Shown in pieces: positions 24,465 through 33,800 of a stretch of 64,000 nt of DNA. Numbering within the stretch: position 1 is the first letter of the stretch; every line of letters starts with the position of its first letter. The notes under the pieces are model-generated. The model saw nothing but the letters and a program-made list of their open reading frames with translations. It ran no database searches and was not told where the DNA came from. Origin of the DNA: an uncultured Eubacteriales bacterium (GTDB lineage Bacteria > Bacillota > Clostridia > Christensenellales > Aristaeellaceae); NCBI GenBank assembly GCA_902793605.1, contig CADBEB010000015.1, forward strand, positions 1-64,000. The letters run 5' to 3'. The translations under genes and the position numbers were made by a program.

Positions 24465-25349
24465 TCAGGCTTTTTCGGCGAGCTTTGCACAGACGTCGGT
24501 ATAGCTCTGGGTCAGCTTCCTGAGGCGGTAGGACAGATGCTTGAGGATCATCTCCACCTTGACAGGATTCTCCTGGAAGAGCTTCGCCAGGTCATCGGGC
24601 CCGATCATCTCGAGCGTGGCCTTGTCATTCAGCACGACCGCGGTCGCGCTGCGCGGCTCGCCCTGGATCATGCCCATTTCACCGAAGAACTGGTTGGTGG
24701 TCAGCTCGGTCAGCTTCGTCTCCTGCGGGGTGCCGTAACCGGTGAAGATGCCGACGGTGCCCCAGTGAATCGCATACATGCAGCGGCCGGGCTCCCCTTC
24801 GCGGAAGATCACGGTGCCGGGAGCGTATTCCTCGACATAGAGGGAAGCGCCCTTGGTAAAGTCCGCCGATTCGATGAACTTCCGGGTCTCCGCGCTGATC
24901 TCATTTTTCGGACTGCGGCTGAAGAGGCCGCCGAGCGCCTTGCCAAGCTTATCGAAGAGGCCTTTATCCCGGGGCTGGCCTTCCTTCCCGCTGATATTTT
25001 CCAGCGCGTTAACCGCCGCATTATAATCATTGGTCAGGGCGCGAAGCCGGTCACTCAGGTGGCAGAAGAAGCCGAGAACCTTTTCCGGCTCCTCGCTGAA
25101 GTAGTTATTCGCATCGGACTCGGAAATCTCCTCCAGCCTGGTCCCGTCTTCCAGGGCGATGGCGGTAGCGCTGCGGGGATAGGCCTCCAGAATCGCCATC
25201 TCGCCGAAGTACTGGCCTTCATTCAGGACGACCAGCTGCTTCCCGTCATCAACGATCTCAACCGAACCGGCAATGACCCGGTAAAAAGTATCTCCCGTCT
25301 CCCCCTTATTGAAGATCACATCACCTTTGTTGAACAGTTTTTCCTGCAT
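24465..25349 (-). CDS. Protein with two cyclic-nucleotide-binding domains, PKA-regulatory-subunit-like layout
   Basis: 294 residues, ATG at 25349 with GGTGGAG upstream. Two CRP-type binding domains are seen. Domain A (residues about 5-110) has the phosphate-binding cassette YFGEMAILEAYPRSATA. Domain B (about 175-280) has FFGEMGMIQGEPRSATA. Both keep the Glu and Arg that hold the cyclic nucleotide. A charged linker (LFDKLGKALGGLFSRSPKNE) joins them. There is no DNA-binding HTH, kinase or channel domain, so it must act through a partner, as eukaryotic PKA regulatory subunits do. The adjacent cyclase is the obvious source of ligand; that link is inference. Confidence 0.88.
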   Translation of the reverse strand: MQEKLFNKGDVIFNKGETGDTFYRVIAGSVEIVDDGKQLVVLNEGQYFGEMAILEAYPRSATAIALEDGTRLEEISESDANNYFSEEPEKVLGFFCHLSDRLRALTNDYNAAVNALENISGKEGQPRDKGLFDKLGKALGGLFSRSPKNEISAETRKFIESADFTKGASLYVEEYAPGTVIFREGEPGRCMYAIHWGTVGIFTGYGTPQETKLTELTTNQFFGEMGMIQGEPRSATAVVLNDKATLEMIGPDDLAKLFQENPVKVEMILKHLSYRLRKLTQSYTDVCAKLAEKA

Positions 25350-25393
25350 ATGTCACTCCACCTTCCTGTTATTATGAACGAACGTTTGGCTGT

Positions 25394-25422
25394 ATTATAG
25401 CAGACATTTTTGCGGATTTCAA
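25394..25422 (-). promoter_or_regulatory. Sigma-A promoter for the dual CNB gene
   Basis: On the minus strand TTGAAA (25417-25422), a 17-base spacer and a perfect TATAAT (25394-25399), about 45 bases ahead of the start codon. Confidence 0.85.
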
Positions 25423-25479
25423 CGGATAATACAGGGAAAACACCCGTCAGGAATCCCCGGCCGCGGCGGAAAGTCCCCG

Positions 25480-25508
25480 ATGCAAAAACGGAAAAGATAT
25501 GGTAGAAT
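25480..25508 (+). promoter_or_regulatory. Weak candidate promoter for uppS
   Basis: TAGAAT (25503-25508) is a fair -10; the -35 region (ATGCAA, 25480-25485) is poor. It lies about 60 bases ahead of uppS. Confidence 0.35.
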
Positions 25509-25571
25509 ACCCCTGTTGAAGCCGGGCGGAAACCAACGCCGGAAGGCAGCCGCGGCGGGAAGGAAAAACAC

Positions 25572-26333
25572 ATGAAATGGAAGACTGCGCTGAGCCTGGC
25601 CCTGAAAAAGGCGCCCAGGACATCGGATGAATTTGAAAAGCTGCCGAAACACGTGGCCATCATCATGGACGGGAACGGCCGGTGGGCTAAAAAGCACAAG
25701 CTGAACGTATCGAAGGGCCACCGGCAGGGGACGGAAACCCTGCGGGAGATCATCCGCCATACGGACGACCTGGGGATCGGCGCGCTGAGCCTGTATGCCT
25801 TCTCCACGGAAAACTGGAACCGATCGGAGGAGGAAGTAGCCGCGCTGATGCAGCTGATGCTGGAATTCTTTGACTCCGAGATCGACGAACTGGACGCGAA
25901 AAATGTCCGCATCCTGATCCTCGGCGACAAGGGCGCGCTGCCTGAGAAGCAGCGGGAGACCCTGATCGAGGCGGAGAACCGGACGAGGAAAAACACCGGA
26001 CTGAAGCTGAACATCGCCATCAACTACGGCGGTCGGGCGGAACTGGTGAAGGCGGCGAGGGAGATCGCGACGCTTGTGAAGAACGGGACGATCCGCGAGG
26101 GGGAGATCACGGAGCAGACGATCTCCGACCATCTCTACACCAAAGGCCAGCCGGACGTGGACCTGCTGATCCGCACGAGCGGAGAGCAGCGACTGAGCAA
26201 TTTCCTCCTCTACCAGAACGCCTATGCAGAATTCGTCTTCCCGACGATCCTGTGGCCCGACTTCACGGTACACGACTACGACGAAGCTCTGGAAGCCTTT
26301 ACACACAGGAACCGGCGCTTCGGGGGAAGATGA
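25572..26333 (+). CDS. uppS: Isoprenyl transferase (undecaprenyl diphosphate synthase)
   Basis: 253 residues. It extends farnesyl diphosphate with isopentenyl units in cis to make the C55 carrier lipid for cell-wall synthesis. The catalytic Asp is D33 in AIIMDGNGRWAKK. Other family landmarks are GHRQGTETLREI, LYAFSTENWNRS, INYGGRAELVKA, and DLLIRTSGEQRLSNFLLYQNAYAEF. The AAGGAAAAACAC ribosome site supports the ATG at 25572. It opens the uppS-cdsA-dxr-rseP-ispG-polC block; its terminator separates it from cdsA. Confidence 0.97.
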   Translation: MKWKTALSLALKKAPRTSDEFEKLPKHVAIIMDGNGRWAKKHKLNVSKGHRQGTETLREIIRHTDDLGIGALSLYAFSTENWNRSEEEVAALMQLMLEFFDSEIDELDAKNVRILILGDKGALPEKQRETLIEAENRTRKNTGLKLNIAINYGGRAELVKAAREIATLVKNGTIREGEITEQTISDHLYTKGQPDVDLLIRTSGEQRLSNFLLYQNAYAEFVFPTILWPDFTVHDYDEALEAFTHRNRRFGGR

Positions 26334-26347
26334 TCCGGACGAATCCC

Positions 26348-26380
26348 AAAGCCACGGGCGACCGGCCCGCGGCTTTTTTT
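26348..26380 (+). terminator. Rho-independent terminator after uppS
   Basis: AAAGCC-A-CGGGC pairs with GCCCG-C-GGCTTT across a short loop and is followed by a T7 run. Confidence 0.85.
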
Positions 26381-26437
26381 CGGTCCCCGGGCGGTCATCC
26401 GCGGTGCGGCGGGAGCGGCGGTTTCGGTCGATTTGGC

Positions 26438-26466
26438 TTGAAAAAAAGGGGCCAAAAGGGTAAAAT
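26438..26466 (+). promoter_or_regulatory. Sigma-A promoter for cdsA and downstream genes
   Basis: TTGAAA (26438-26443), a 17-base spacer and TAAAAT (26461-26466), 65 bases ahead of cdsA. This separates the rest of the cluster from uppS. Confidence 0.8.
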
Positions 26467-26531
26467 ATATAAAGTTAAGGGGTTTTTCCGAACGCCCTTT
26501 GGAAACCTTCGGATGGAGGCAGGTTTAAGTT

Positions 26532-27350
26532 ATGAAGCAACGATTTATCACGGGGCTGGCACTGGTCGCTTTCCTGGCGATCAACCTCTGGCTGCCAAAC
26601 TGGTGCATGGCAGTGGCGACACTGACGTGTATCTGTTTCGCAGTATGGGAGGAGTACCATGCGCTGACCATCGGAGGGCACCGGGTGATCTCCTGGCCGA
26701 CGTGGGTGGTGATGGGCGCCTCGATCCCGGTGACATATTTCTTCGGCGTGAAGGCCATCGTGCCCATGCTGGCCGTGGCGCTGTTCGCGATGGTGATCCA
26801 GGTGCTGTTCCGGAAGGAACCGGAACTGACAGACCTGAGCATGAGCACGCTGCCGCTGCTGACGGTCGCGCTGCCCGGGCTGAGCCTGGTGGCGCTGAGC
26901 CTGATCCCGGACCAGAAGGCGGTGGAGGTCGTGCTGCTGTGCCTGACATTTGCGGTGCCGCTGATGGGGGATATCTTTGCGCTGTTCGCGGGCAGCGCCA
27001 TCGGAGGGCCGAAGTTATGCCCGGCGGTGAGCCCGAAGAAGACGATCGCCGGAAGCATCGGCGGGCTGGCGGGCAGCATGATCGCCGCGATGGCGGTGTT
27101 CGGGCTGAGCCATGTGTTCTGCAACGAACCGACACTGGCGAAGCTGCCGGTCTGGTGGCATTACCTGCTGCTGGGATTCTTCGGCGGGGTGATCGGGCAG
27201 ATCGGGGATCTGTTTGCCAGCCTGGTGAAACGCCACAGCGGGCTGAAGGATTTCTCGAATCTGTTCCCCGGACACGGGGGCATGCTGGACCGGCTGGACA
27301 GTGTGCTGTTCATGGCGATATTGATGTACTGCTATCTGATGTTCAAGTGA
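26532..27350 (+). CDS. cdsA: Phosphatidate cytidylyltransferase
   Basis: 272 residues. It makes CDP-diacylglycerol from phosphatidic acid and CTP in the membrane. About seven hydrophobic segments are visible. The family signature is at the C-terminus: GDLFASLVKRHSGLKDFSN, then LFPGHGGMLDRLDSVLF, with the conserved K-R, K-D, H-G-G and D-R-x-D residues. The ATG at 26532 has GGAGG rather far upstream (12 bases). A 3'-side repeat element follows immediately after the stop codon. Confidence 0.95.
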   Translation: MKQRFITGLALVAFLAINLWLPNWCMAVATLTCICFAVWEEYHALTIGGHRVISWPTWVVMGASIPVTYFFGVKAIVPMLAVALFAMVIQVLFRKEPELTDLSMSTLPLLTVALPGLSLVALSLIPDQKAVEVVLLCLTFAVPLMGDIFALFAGSAIGGPKLCPAVSPKKTIAGSIGGLAGSMIAAMAVFGLSHVFCNEPTLAKLPVWWHYLLLGFFGGVIGQIGDLFASLVKRHSGLKDFSNLFPGHGGMLDRLDSVLFMAILMYCYLMFK

Positions 27351-27353
27351 TCA

Positions 27354-27431
27354 GGGGGCTTTCCGCAGGGATTCGCACGTTGATTCGCACGTTGATTTGC
27401 ACGCGACATCGCCCGATCCCTTCGGCCGGTA
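27354..27431 (+). repeat. Intergenic repeat family R2, copy 1
   Basis: It begins GGGGGCTTTCCGC three bases after the cdsA stop and ends near CCCTTCGGCCGGTAT. The centre has a tandem ATTCGCACGTTG unit repeated and a third ATTTGCACGC. It is clearly related to 35298-35357 and 36693-36757, in the same orientation to the upstream gene each time. Confidence 0.8.
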
Positions 27432-27453
27432 TGAGAGGGAAAGACTGAATAAA

Positions 27454-28581
27454 ATGAAGACGATCGCGATTCTGGGATCGACGGGATCCATCGGGACACA
27501 GGCGCTGGACATCTGCCGGCGGCATCCCGACCGCTACCGGGTGACGGCACTGACCGCCCGGGGAAGCAAGGAAAAACTGTTTGAACAGGTGCGGGAGTTC
27601 CGGCCGGAAATGGCCGGGCTGACCGAAGGGTTTGATCCGGCGGAGATCCCGTCGGATCTGAAGTTCTGCCGTTTCCTGAGCGGAAATGAAGCCCTGCATG
27701 CCGCGGCCGCGGAGGTCGAAGCGGACATGGTGCTGGTGAGCATCGTCGGGATCGCCGGGCTGCAGGGTGTGATGGACGCGCTGCAGGCGGGACGGCAGGT
27801 GCTGCTGGCAAACAAGGAAGCGCTGGTGACCGGCGGGCACCTGGTGACGGACCTGGCCAGGAAGGCGGGGAAGCCCCTGCTGCCGGTGGACAGCGAACAC
27901 AGCGCGATCTTCCAGTGCCTGCAGGCAGGCGGGGGAAACAAGGCGGAGAAGCTGCTGCTGACCGCGAGCGGAGGCCCCTTCCGGACCTGGGACCGGGAGC
28001 GGATCGAGAAGGCGACGCCGGCGGAGGCCCTGAAACACCCGAACTGGAACATGGGCGCGAAGATCACGATCGACAGCGCGAGCATGTTCAATAAAGGGCT
28101 GGAGATCATGGAAGCCCGGTGGCTGTTCGACATGACGGAAGACCGGATCGAAGTGGTCGTGCATCCCCAGAGCATCGTCCACAGCGCGGTGGTGTTCCGG
28201 GACGGCGCGGTGCTGGCTCAGCTGGGCGAACCGGACATGCGGGTGCCGATCGGCTACGCGATGTCATTTCCGGAGCGGATCGAGACCGGGGTTCAGGCGC
28301 CGGATCTGTTTGCCCTGGGCAGCCTGACGTTTGAAAAACCGGACGAGGAAAAATTTCCGGCGCTGCAGCTGGCGCGGGCCTGCCTGCGGGCCGGCGGAGC
28401 CGCCTGTACGGTGTTCAACGGAGCGAACGAGGCAGCCGTGGCGGCCTTCCTGCGGAACGAGATCCCCTTCGGGGAGATCGCGCGGCGGGTGGAGCGTGCG
28501 CTGGAGAAACTGGACGGCCTGCCGGCAAACTGCATCGAGGATATCTGGGAGGCCGACCGGAGAGCAAGAGAGGTAAACTAA
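27454..28581 (+). CDS. dxr: 1-deoxy-D-xylulose 5-phosphate reductoisomerase
   Basis: 375 residues; the ATG at 27454 (MKTIAILGSTGSIGTQ) is preferred over an upstream in-frame ATG because it starts at the NADPH-binding Rossmann motif and has GAGAGGG upstream. It converts DXP to MEP, the committed step of the MEP isoprenoid pathway. Active-site stretches include LANKEALVTGG, PVDSEHSAIFQCL, LTASGGPF, KITIDSASMFNKGLE and the EVVVHPQSIVHSAV metal/substrate region. It is one base ahead of rseP. Confidence 0.97.
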   Translation: MKTIAILGSTGSIGTQALDICRRHPDRYRVTALTARGSKEKLFEQVREFRPEMAGLTEGFDPAEIPSDLKFCRFLSGNEALHAAAAEVEADMVLVSIVGIAGLQGVMDALQAGRQVLLANKEALVTGGHLVTDLARKAGKPLLPVDSEHSAIFQCLQAGGGNKAEKLLLTASGGPFRTWDRERIEKATPAEALKHPNWNMGAKITIDSASMFNKGLEIMEARWLFDMTEDRIEVVVHPQSIVHSAVVFRDGAVLAQLGEPDMRVPIGYAMSFPERIETGVQAPDLFALGSLTFEKPDEEKFPALQLARACLRAGGAACTVFNGANEAAVAAFLRNEIPFGEIARRVERALEKLDGLPANCIEDIWEADRRAREVN

Positions 28582-28582
28582 G

Positions 28583-29653
28583 GTGTATATACTGTTGGCG
28601 ATCCTGCTGCTGGCGATCCTGATCACGGTTCACGAATTCGGGCATTTCCTGGCGGCACGGGCGATGAAGATCGAGGTCAGGGAATTCGCCATCGGGATGG
28701 GGCCGAAGCTGATCGGCTGGAAGAGCCGGAAGTATGAGACAGCCTTCTCGGTGCGGGCGATCCCGATCGGCGGATACTGCGCCTTCTACGGGGAGGACGA
28801 CCCGACCGGGAAGAGCAAGGACGATCCCCGCGCGTTTCCGAAGCAGAACGTATGGAAGCGGCTGTTCGTGATCCTGATGGGCCCGATGATGAACTTCGTG
28901 CTGGCCTTTCTGGTGGCAGCAGTCTTCTACTGGGTGAGCGGGATCAGCATCGCGACGGGGATCGATCCGTACATCGCCGAGGTCATGGCGGCCGGACCGG
29001 CGTATTCCGCCGGCATGCAGGCCGGGGACCGTGTGACGGAGATCAACGGGAAGAATATGCTGGACGGCACGATGGATACGCTGCTGGACACCCTCCAGGA
29101 CTGGAAGGCAGGGGATGAGCCGCTGCAGATGACCGTGAAACGGGGAGACGAAACCCTGCACATGGAAATGAGCCCGGTATGGGACGAAACCGAGAAAAAG
29201 ATGCGGATCGGCGTGACGATCGGCGGGACCTACCGGACGGAGAAGCAGGCGGTATCCTTCCTCGACGGATTCCGGCACAGCTGGGAGCTGTGCGTGAACG
29301 CATCCGGAGCGATCCTCGGGGCGCTGAAGGACCTGGTGACGACGGGGAAAGGACTGGATGAGGCATCCGGGCCGGTCGGGATCGTGAGCATCGTATCGAG
29401 CGAAGTGAAGGAAGGCGGGTTCAGCGCCTTCACACAGCTGCTGGTGCTGATCTCCATCAACCTGGGCCTGATGAACCTGCTGCCGATCCCCGGACTGGAC
29501 GGGAGCCGGCTGGTGTTCGGCCTGATCGAGGTGATCCGGCGGAAACCGGTTCCGCCGGAAAAGGAAGCGATGGTTCATCTGGTTGGAATGGTGCTATTAT
29601 TCGGTTTAATGATATTCTTTACTTTCAAAGACATTATGAGGCTGTTCAATTGA
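28583..29653 (+). CDS. rseP: RIP-type zinc metalloprotease RseP (site-2 protease)
   Basis: 356 residues, GTG start at 28583. The zinc motif HEFGH is at residues 17-21 in the first membrane helix. A PDZ domain spans about residues 120-205 (AEVMAAGPAYSAGMQAGDRVTEING). The third motif LLPIPGLDGSR lies near residue 300. It cuts membrane-bound anti-sigma factors and leftover signal peptides within the bilayer. The order dxr-rseP-ispG is the usual Firmicute arrangement. Confidence 0.96.
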   Translation: MYILLAILLLAILITVHEFGHFLAARAMKIEVREFAIGMGPKLIGWKSRKYETAFSVRAIPIGGYCAFYGEDDPTGKSKDDPRAFPKQNVWKRLFVILMGPMMNFVLAFLVAAVFYWVSGISIATGIDPYIAEVMAAGPAYSAGMQAGDRVTEINGKNMLDGTMDTLLDTLQDWKAGDEPLQMTVKRGDETLHMEMSPVWDETEKKMRIGVTIGGTYRTEKQAVSFLDGFRHSWELCVNASGAILGALKDLVTTGKGLDEASGPVGIVSIVSSEVKEGGFSAFTQLLVLISINLGLMNLLPIPGLDGSRLVFGLIEVIRRKPVPPEKEAMVHLVGMVLLFGLMIFFTFKDIMRLFN

Positions 29654-29728
29654 TCCGTAATTCATAATTCAGAATTATGAGACGCCGCGGGATTGCGGTG
29701 TTACGGACGAGGGAAAGAAGGAATCGCC

Positions 29729-30775
29729 ATGACGAAGACTGTGAATGTCGGCGGGCTGCTGCTGGGCGGCGGGAATCCGATGCTGGTGCAGAGCATGACG
29801 AACACGGACACGCGGGACGCGGAAGCGACGCTCCGGCAGATCTGTGCACTGCACGACGCGGGCTGTGATATCGTGCGGGTGAGCGTTTACGACGAGGCCT
29901 GCGCGGAAGCGGTGAAAACGCTGGCGGAGAAGAGTCCGGTGCCGCTGGTGGCGGATATTCATTTCGACTACAAGCTGGCCATCCGCTCGGCGGAGAATGG
30001 GATCGCGAAGCTGCGGATCAACCCCGGAAACATCGGCGGGGAAGCGCGGGTGCGTGAGCTGGCGGACTGCGCGAAAGCGCATCACATTCCGATCCGGATC
30101 GGCGTGAACAGCGGATCGGTGGAGAAGGAACTGCTGGCGAAGTACGGCGGGCCGACGGCCGAGTGCCTGGTGGAGAGTGCGCTGGGACATGCCCGGATGC
30201 TGGAAAAGGCCGGGTTCTGCGACATCGTGCTGAGCATGAAGAGCAGCGACGTCAAGCTGACGATCGACGCCTACCGGCTGGCGCACGAAAAATGCGACTA
30301 CCCGCTGCACCTGGGCGTGACGGAAGCGGGACTGCCCGGGCAGGGAACCGTGAAGAGCGCGATCGGCATCGGGGCGCTGCTGGCGGACGGGATCGGCGAT
30401 ACGATCCGGGTCAGCCTGAGCGGAGATCCGCTGCCGGAGGCAAAGGCGGCCTGGGATATTCTGAGAGCGCTGAACCTGCGGACGCGGGGCGTACAGCTGA
30501 TCGCCTGCCCGACGTGCGGAAGGACCTGCATTCCGGTGGCGGAGATCGCCAAACGGGTGGAGGCGGAGCTTTCCGACGTGACGGTGCCGCTGAAGGTCGC
30601 GGTGATGGGATGCATCGTCAACGGGCTCGGCGAAGGAAAAGAGGCTGACGTCGGGATCGCGGGCGGAAAAGACGGCGGGGCTCTTTTCGTGAAGGGAAAA
30701 GAGCCCAGAAAAGTCCAGGGGGATTTAGCCGGAATCCTGATCGAAGAAGTAAGAAAGATACTGGCAGAGAAGTGA
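29729..30775 (+). CDS. ispG: 4-hydroxy-3-methylbut-2-enyl diphosphate synthase (IspG/GcpE)
   Basis: 348 residues; the ATG at 29729 with GAAGGAA upstream is preferred to an in-frame ATG at 29693. It converts MEcPP to HMBPP in the MEP pathway. The N-terminal TIM barrel shows VQSMTNTDTRD and VADIHFDYKLA. The C-terminal iron-sulfur domain carries the conserved cysteines in ACPTCGRTCIPV and MGCIVNGLGE. The pathway partner dxr lies two genes upstream. Confidence 0.97.
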   Translation: MTKTVNVGGLLLGGGNPMLVQSMTNTDTRDAEATLRQICALHDAGCDIVRVSVYDEACAEAVKTLAEKSPVPLVADIHFDYKLAIRSAENGIAKLRINPGNIGGEARVRELADCAKAHHIPIRIGVNSGSVEKELLAKYGGPTAECLVESALGHARMLEKAGFCDIVLSMKSSDVKLTIDAYRLAHEKCDYPLHLGVTEAGLPGQGTVKSAIGIGALLADGIGDTIRVSLSGDPLPEAKAAWDILRALNLRTRGVQLIACPTCGRTCIPVAEIAKRVEAELSDVTVPLKVAVMGCIVNGLGEGKEADVGIAGGKDGGALFVKGKEPRKVQGDLAGILIEEVRKILAEK

Positions 30776-30833
30776 GATGAGGAGATCTCTCCACGCGGCC
30801 CGGCGGCCCTGGCCGAGATGACACGGGACAGGT
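30776..30833 (+). repeat. Fragment of a GATGACACGG-type intergenic repeat
   Basis: The 58-base gap between ispG and polC contains GATCTCTCCACGCGG and GCCGAGATGACACGGGA. A similar tail (GGGATGACACGG) follows REP-like copy A near 3510-3520. The two match only in part. Confidence 0.35.
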
Positions 30834-33800
30834 ATGAGTTACGAAGATCTGATGGCGCGGATCGCGCGGGAACTCCCGGAGCTGGCGGGGAAGCTGTCAG
30901 CGCCGCGGGTGACCTATGTCAAATCTCTGCAAAAGACCTATATCACCTTTGAGAGTACGGTGCTGGCAGGGGAAAACCAATTCCTGAAGCTGGAGAAAGT
31001 GCTGCGGGAGATGTTCCCCGGGCGGCCGCTGGCCGTGCGGGTGACGTCGCCTGAGCTGAAGGCGGCTTTCCTGGAGGATCCGGCGCCCTACCGGCAGGTG
31101 CTGGATGATTTCCTGCGGAGGAACTATCCGGTCGCCAAGGCCTGGATCGGGCACATCAGCTGGCAGATCGAGAAGAACCAGCTGGGCAGCGGTGCGGCAC
31201 CAATCGGCGAGCATGAGGAAGACGGCTTGCTGACGCTGGTATTCCCGGACGAGATCAGCCTGCAGGTCATGAACCAGAGCAACGTGGGTCCACGGCTGGC
31301 GACGGCCATCCGGGAGATCTTCGCGGCGAAGGTCCGGGTGGAGCTGACGGTGGAAGGCACGCGGGAAGAGCGGCTCCGCCGGATAATGGAACAGCGGCGG
31401 GACACCGCGCTGACCGTGACCGCGGAAGAGATGGCGGAGCGCTACGGGACAGGTATCCCCGCCGCCGAGGCCGGGAAGCCGGAAAAGAAGGAAAAGAACC
31501 CCCGGAAACCCGCGGAGAAGAAGGAAAAGAAGGATCTGCCGGTCAACCCGGAAGCGGCGCCGGTCGGCAAGCCGATCATCGGCCGGAGCATCGCGGACCG
31601 GCCGGTGGAGATCAAGGAACTGAACGCGGAAAGCGGCCTGGTCGTGATCCAGGGCGAGATCTTCAAGCTGGAACAGAAGGAGCTCAAGGGCGGCGAGATG
31701 GTGCTTGTCACCTTCGGCGTGACGGACTATACCAGTTCCATCTTGTGCAAGATCTTTTTCCGCTACCGCGCCCGTGGCTTTGCCCGGAAGGACGAGGAAC
31801 CGGCACCGATCACGGACGAGGAGCGCAAAGCCGTGACGGACAAGGTGGAGCGGATCAAAAAGGGCATGTGCGTGAAGCTCCGGGGCGAATGCCTGTACGA
31901 CAGCTATGCCCGGGAACTGAGCATCTCCGTGCGCGATCTTGTCGAAACGGAAAAGGAGGAGCGCGAGGATACCGCGGAGGAGAAGCGGGTCGAGCTCCAC
32001 ATGCATACGAATATGAGCACGATGGACGCGCTGACGAGCGCGGAGGATCTGATCGCCCGGGCAGTGAAGTGGGGCCATCCGGCGGTGGCGATCACGGACC
32101 ACGGCGTGCTGCAGGCCTTCCCGGCGGCGTTCCGCGCGGCGAAGGGAAAGATTAAGCTGATCCCCGGGTGTGAAGGCTATCTGATCGACGAAAAGCAAAT
32201 TGTCGGGGAAGCGGACGAGCGCCCGTACGACGGGCCGGTGGTAGTGCTGGACTTTGAGAGCACGGGACTGAACACCGGCAAGGCGCGGATCACGGAGATC
32301 GGCGCGGTACGGCTTGAGAACGGCATCGTGACGGACAGCTTTGAGCAGCTGGTGGATCCGGAAGAACCCCTGGAACAGAAGATCACGGAGCTGACCGGGA
32401 TCTCAGACGCGATGCTGCAGGGACAGCCGAAGGCGGCGGAAGCGCTGCCGAAGCTGCTGGCGTTCATCGGGAAGGACCCGATCGCGGCGCACAACGCCGG
32501 CTTTGACGTGAGCCTGCTGCAGGCGGAGCTGAAACGGATCGGTCTGGCGTGGAGCGGTCCGGTGATCGATACGCTGGCCTATGCCCGGAAACTGTATCCG
32601 GAACTGAAGAGCCACAAGCTCGGGGCCGTATGCAAGCACCTGGGCGTGAGCCTGAAGAACGCGCACCGGGCGGTGCACGACGCCACGGCGACAGCCCACT
32701 GCCTGAAGCGGATGAACGAAGAGACACGGGAGCGGTTTCAGGAGGCGAAGAGCCTGAAGGACCTGGACGCGGTGCTCAAGGGCGGCGCGATCGGGGAAAG
32801 CCGGCACATCATTCTGCTGGCCAGGAACCGGACCGGGCTGGTGAACCTGAACCGGTTGGTGTCCGCCGGGCATCTGGATTATTTCAAGCGGGTGCCGCAC
32901 ATGCCCCGGTTTCTGATCCGGAAATACCGGGAAGGGCTGATCATTGGCAGCGCATGCGAGGCGGGGGAACTGTTCCGCGCGGTGCTGGCGCGGGCGGACC
33001 GCGAGAAACTGAGGGAGATCGCCTCCTTCTACGACTACCTGGAGGTCCAGCCGGTGGGGAACAACGCGTTCCTGATCCGCGAAGGGCAGGCAGCATCCGA
33101 GGACGAGCTGAGGGAGCTGAACAGGACCATCGTGGAGCTCGGCGACGAGATGGGGATCCCGGTGGTCGCTACGGGTGACGTGCACTTCCTGGATCCGAAG
33201 GACGCCATCGGCCGGGCGATCATCCAGGCGGGAATGAAATACAGCGACGCGGACCTGCAGCCGCCGCTCTACTTCAAGACGACGGACGAGATGCTGGAGG
33301 AGTTCGCCTACCTGGGGCCCGAAAAGGCAAAGGAAATCGTGATCGACAACCCGAGGAAGATCGCGGAACAGGTGGAGGAAATGAAACTGTTCCCGGTGCA
33401 TCCGAAGGGGGAGGATACCTTCCAGCCGTACTGGGACGACGCGGAGGACATGATCCAGCAGATGACCTGGGACGAGGCGGAGGAGATGTACGGATCTCCG
33501 CTGCCGGAGATCGTCGAGGCGCGGCTGAAAAAAGAGCTGAAGTCCATCGTGGGCTACGGCTACTGCACCCTGTACGCGATCGCCCAGAAGCTGGTCTCCC
33601 GGTCGCTGGAGGACGGCTATCTGGTAGGCAGCCGCGGCAGCGTCGGCAGCAGCCTGGTCGCACGGATGTGCGGCATCACCGAGGTGAACGCCCTGCCGCC
33701 CCACTACCGCTGTACGCACTGCCACAAGGGCTTTTTCGACGTGGACAAGAGCAAGTACCACGTCGGCGTGGACCTGCCGGACAGGGACTGCCCCAAGTGC

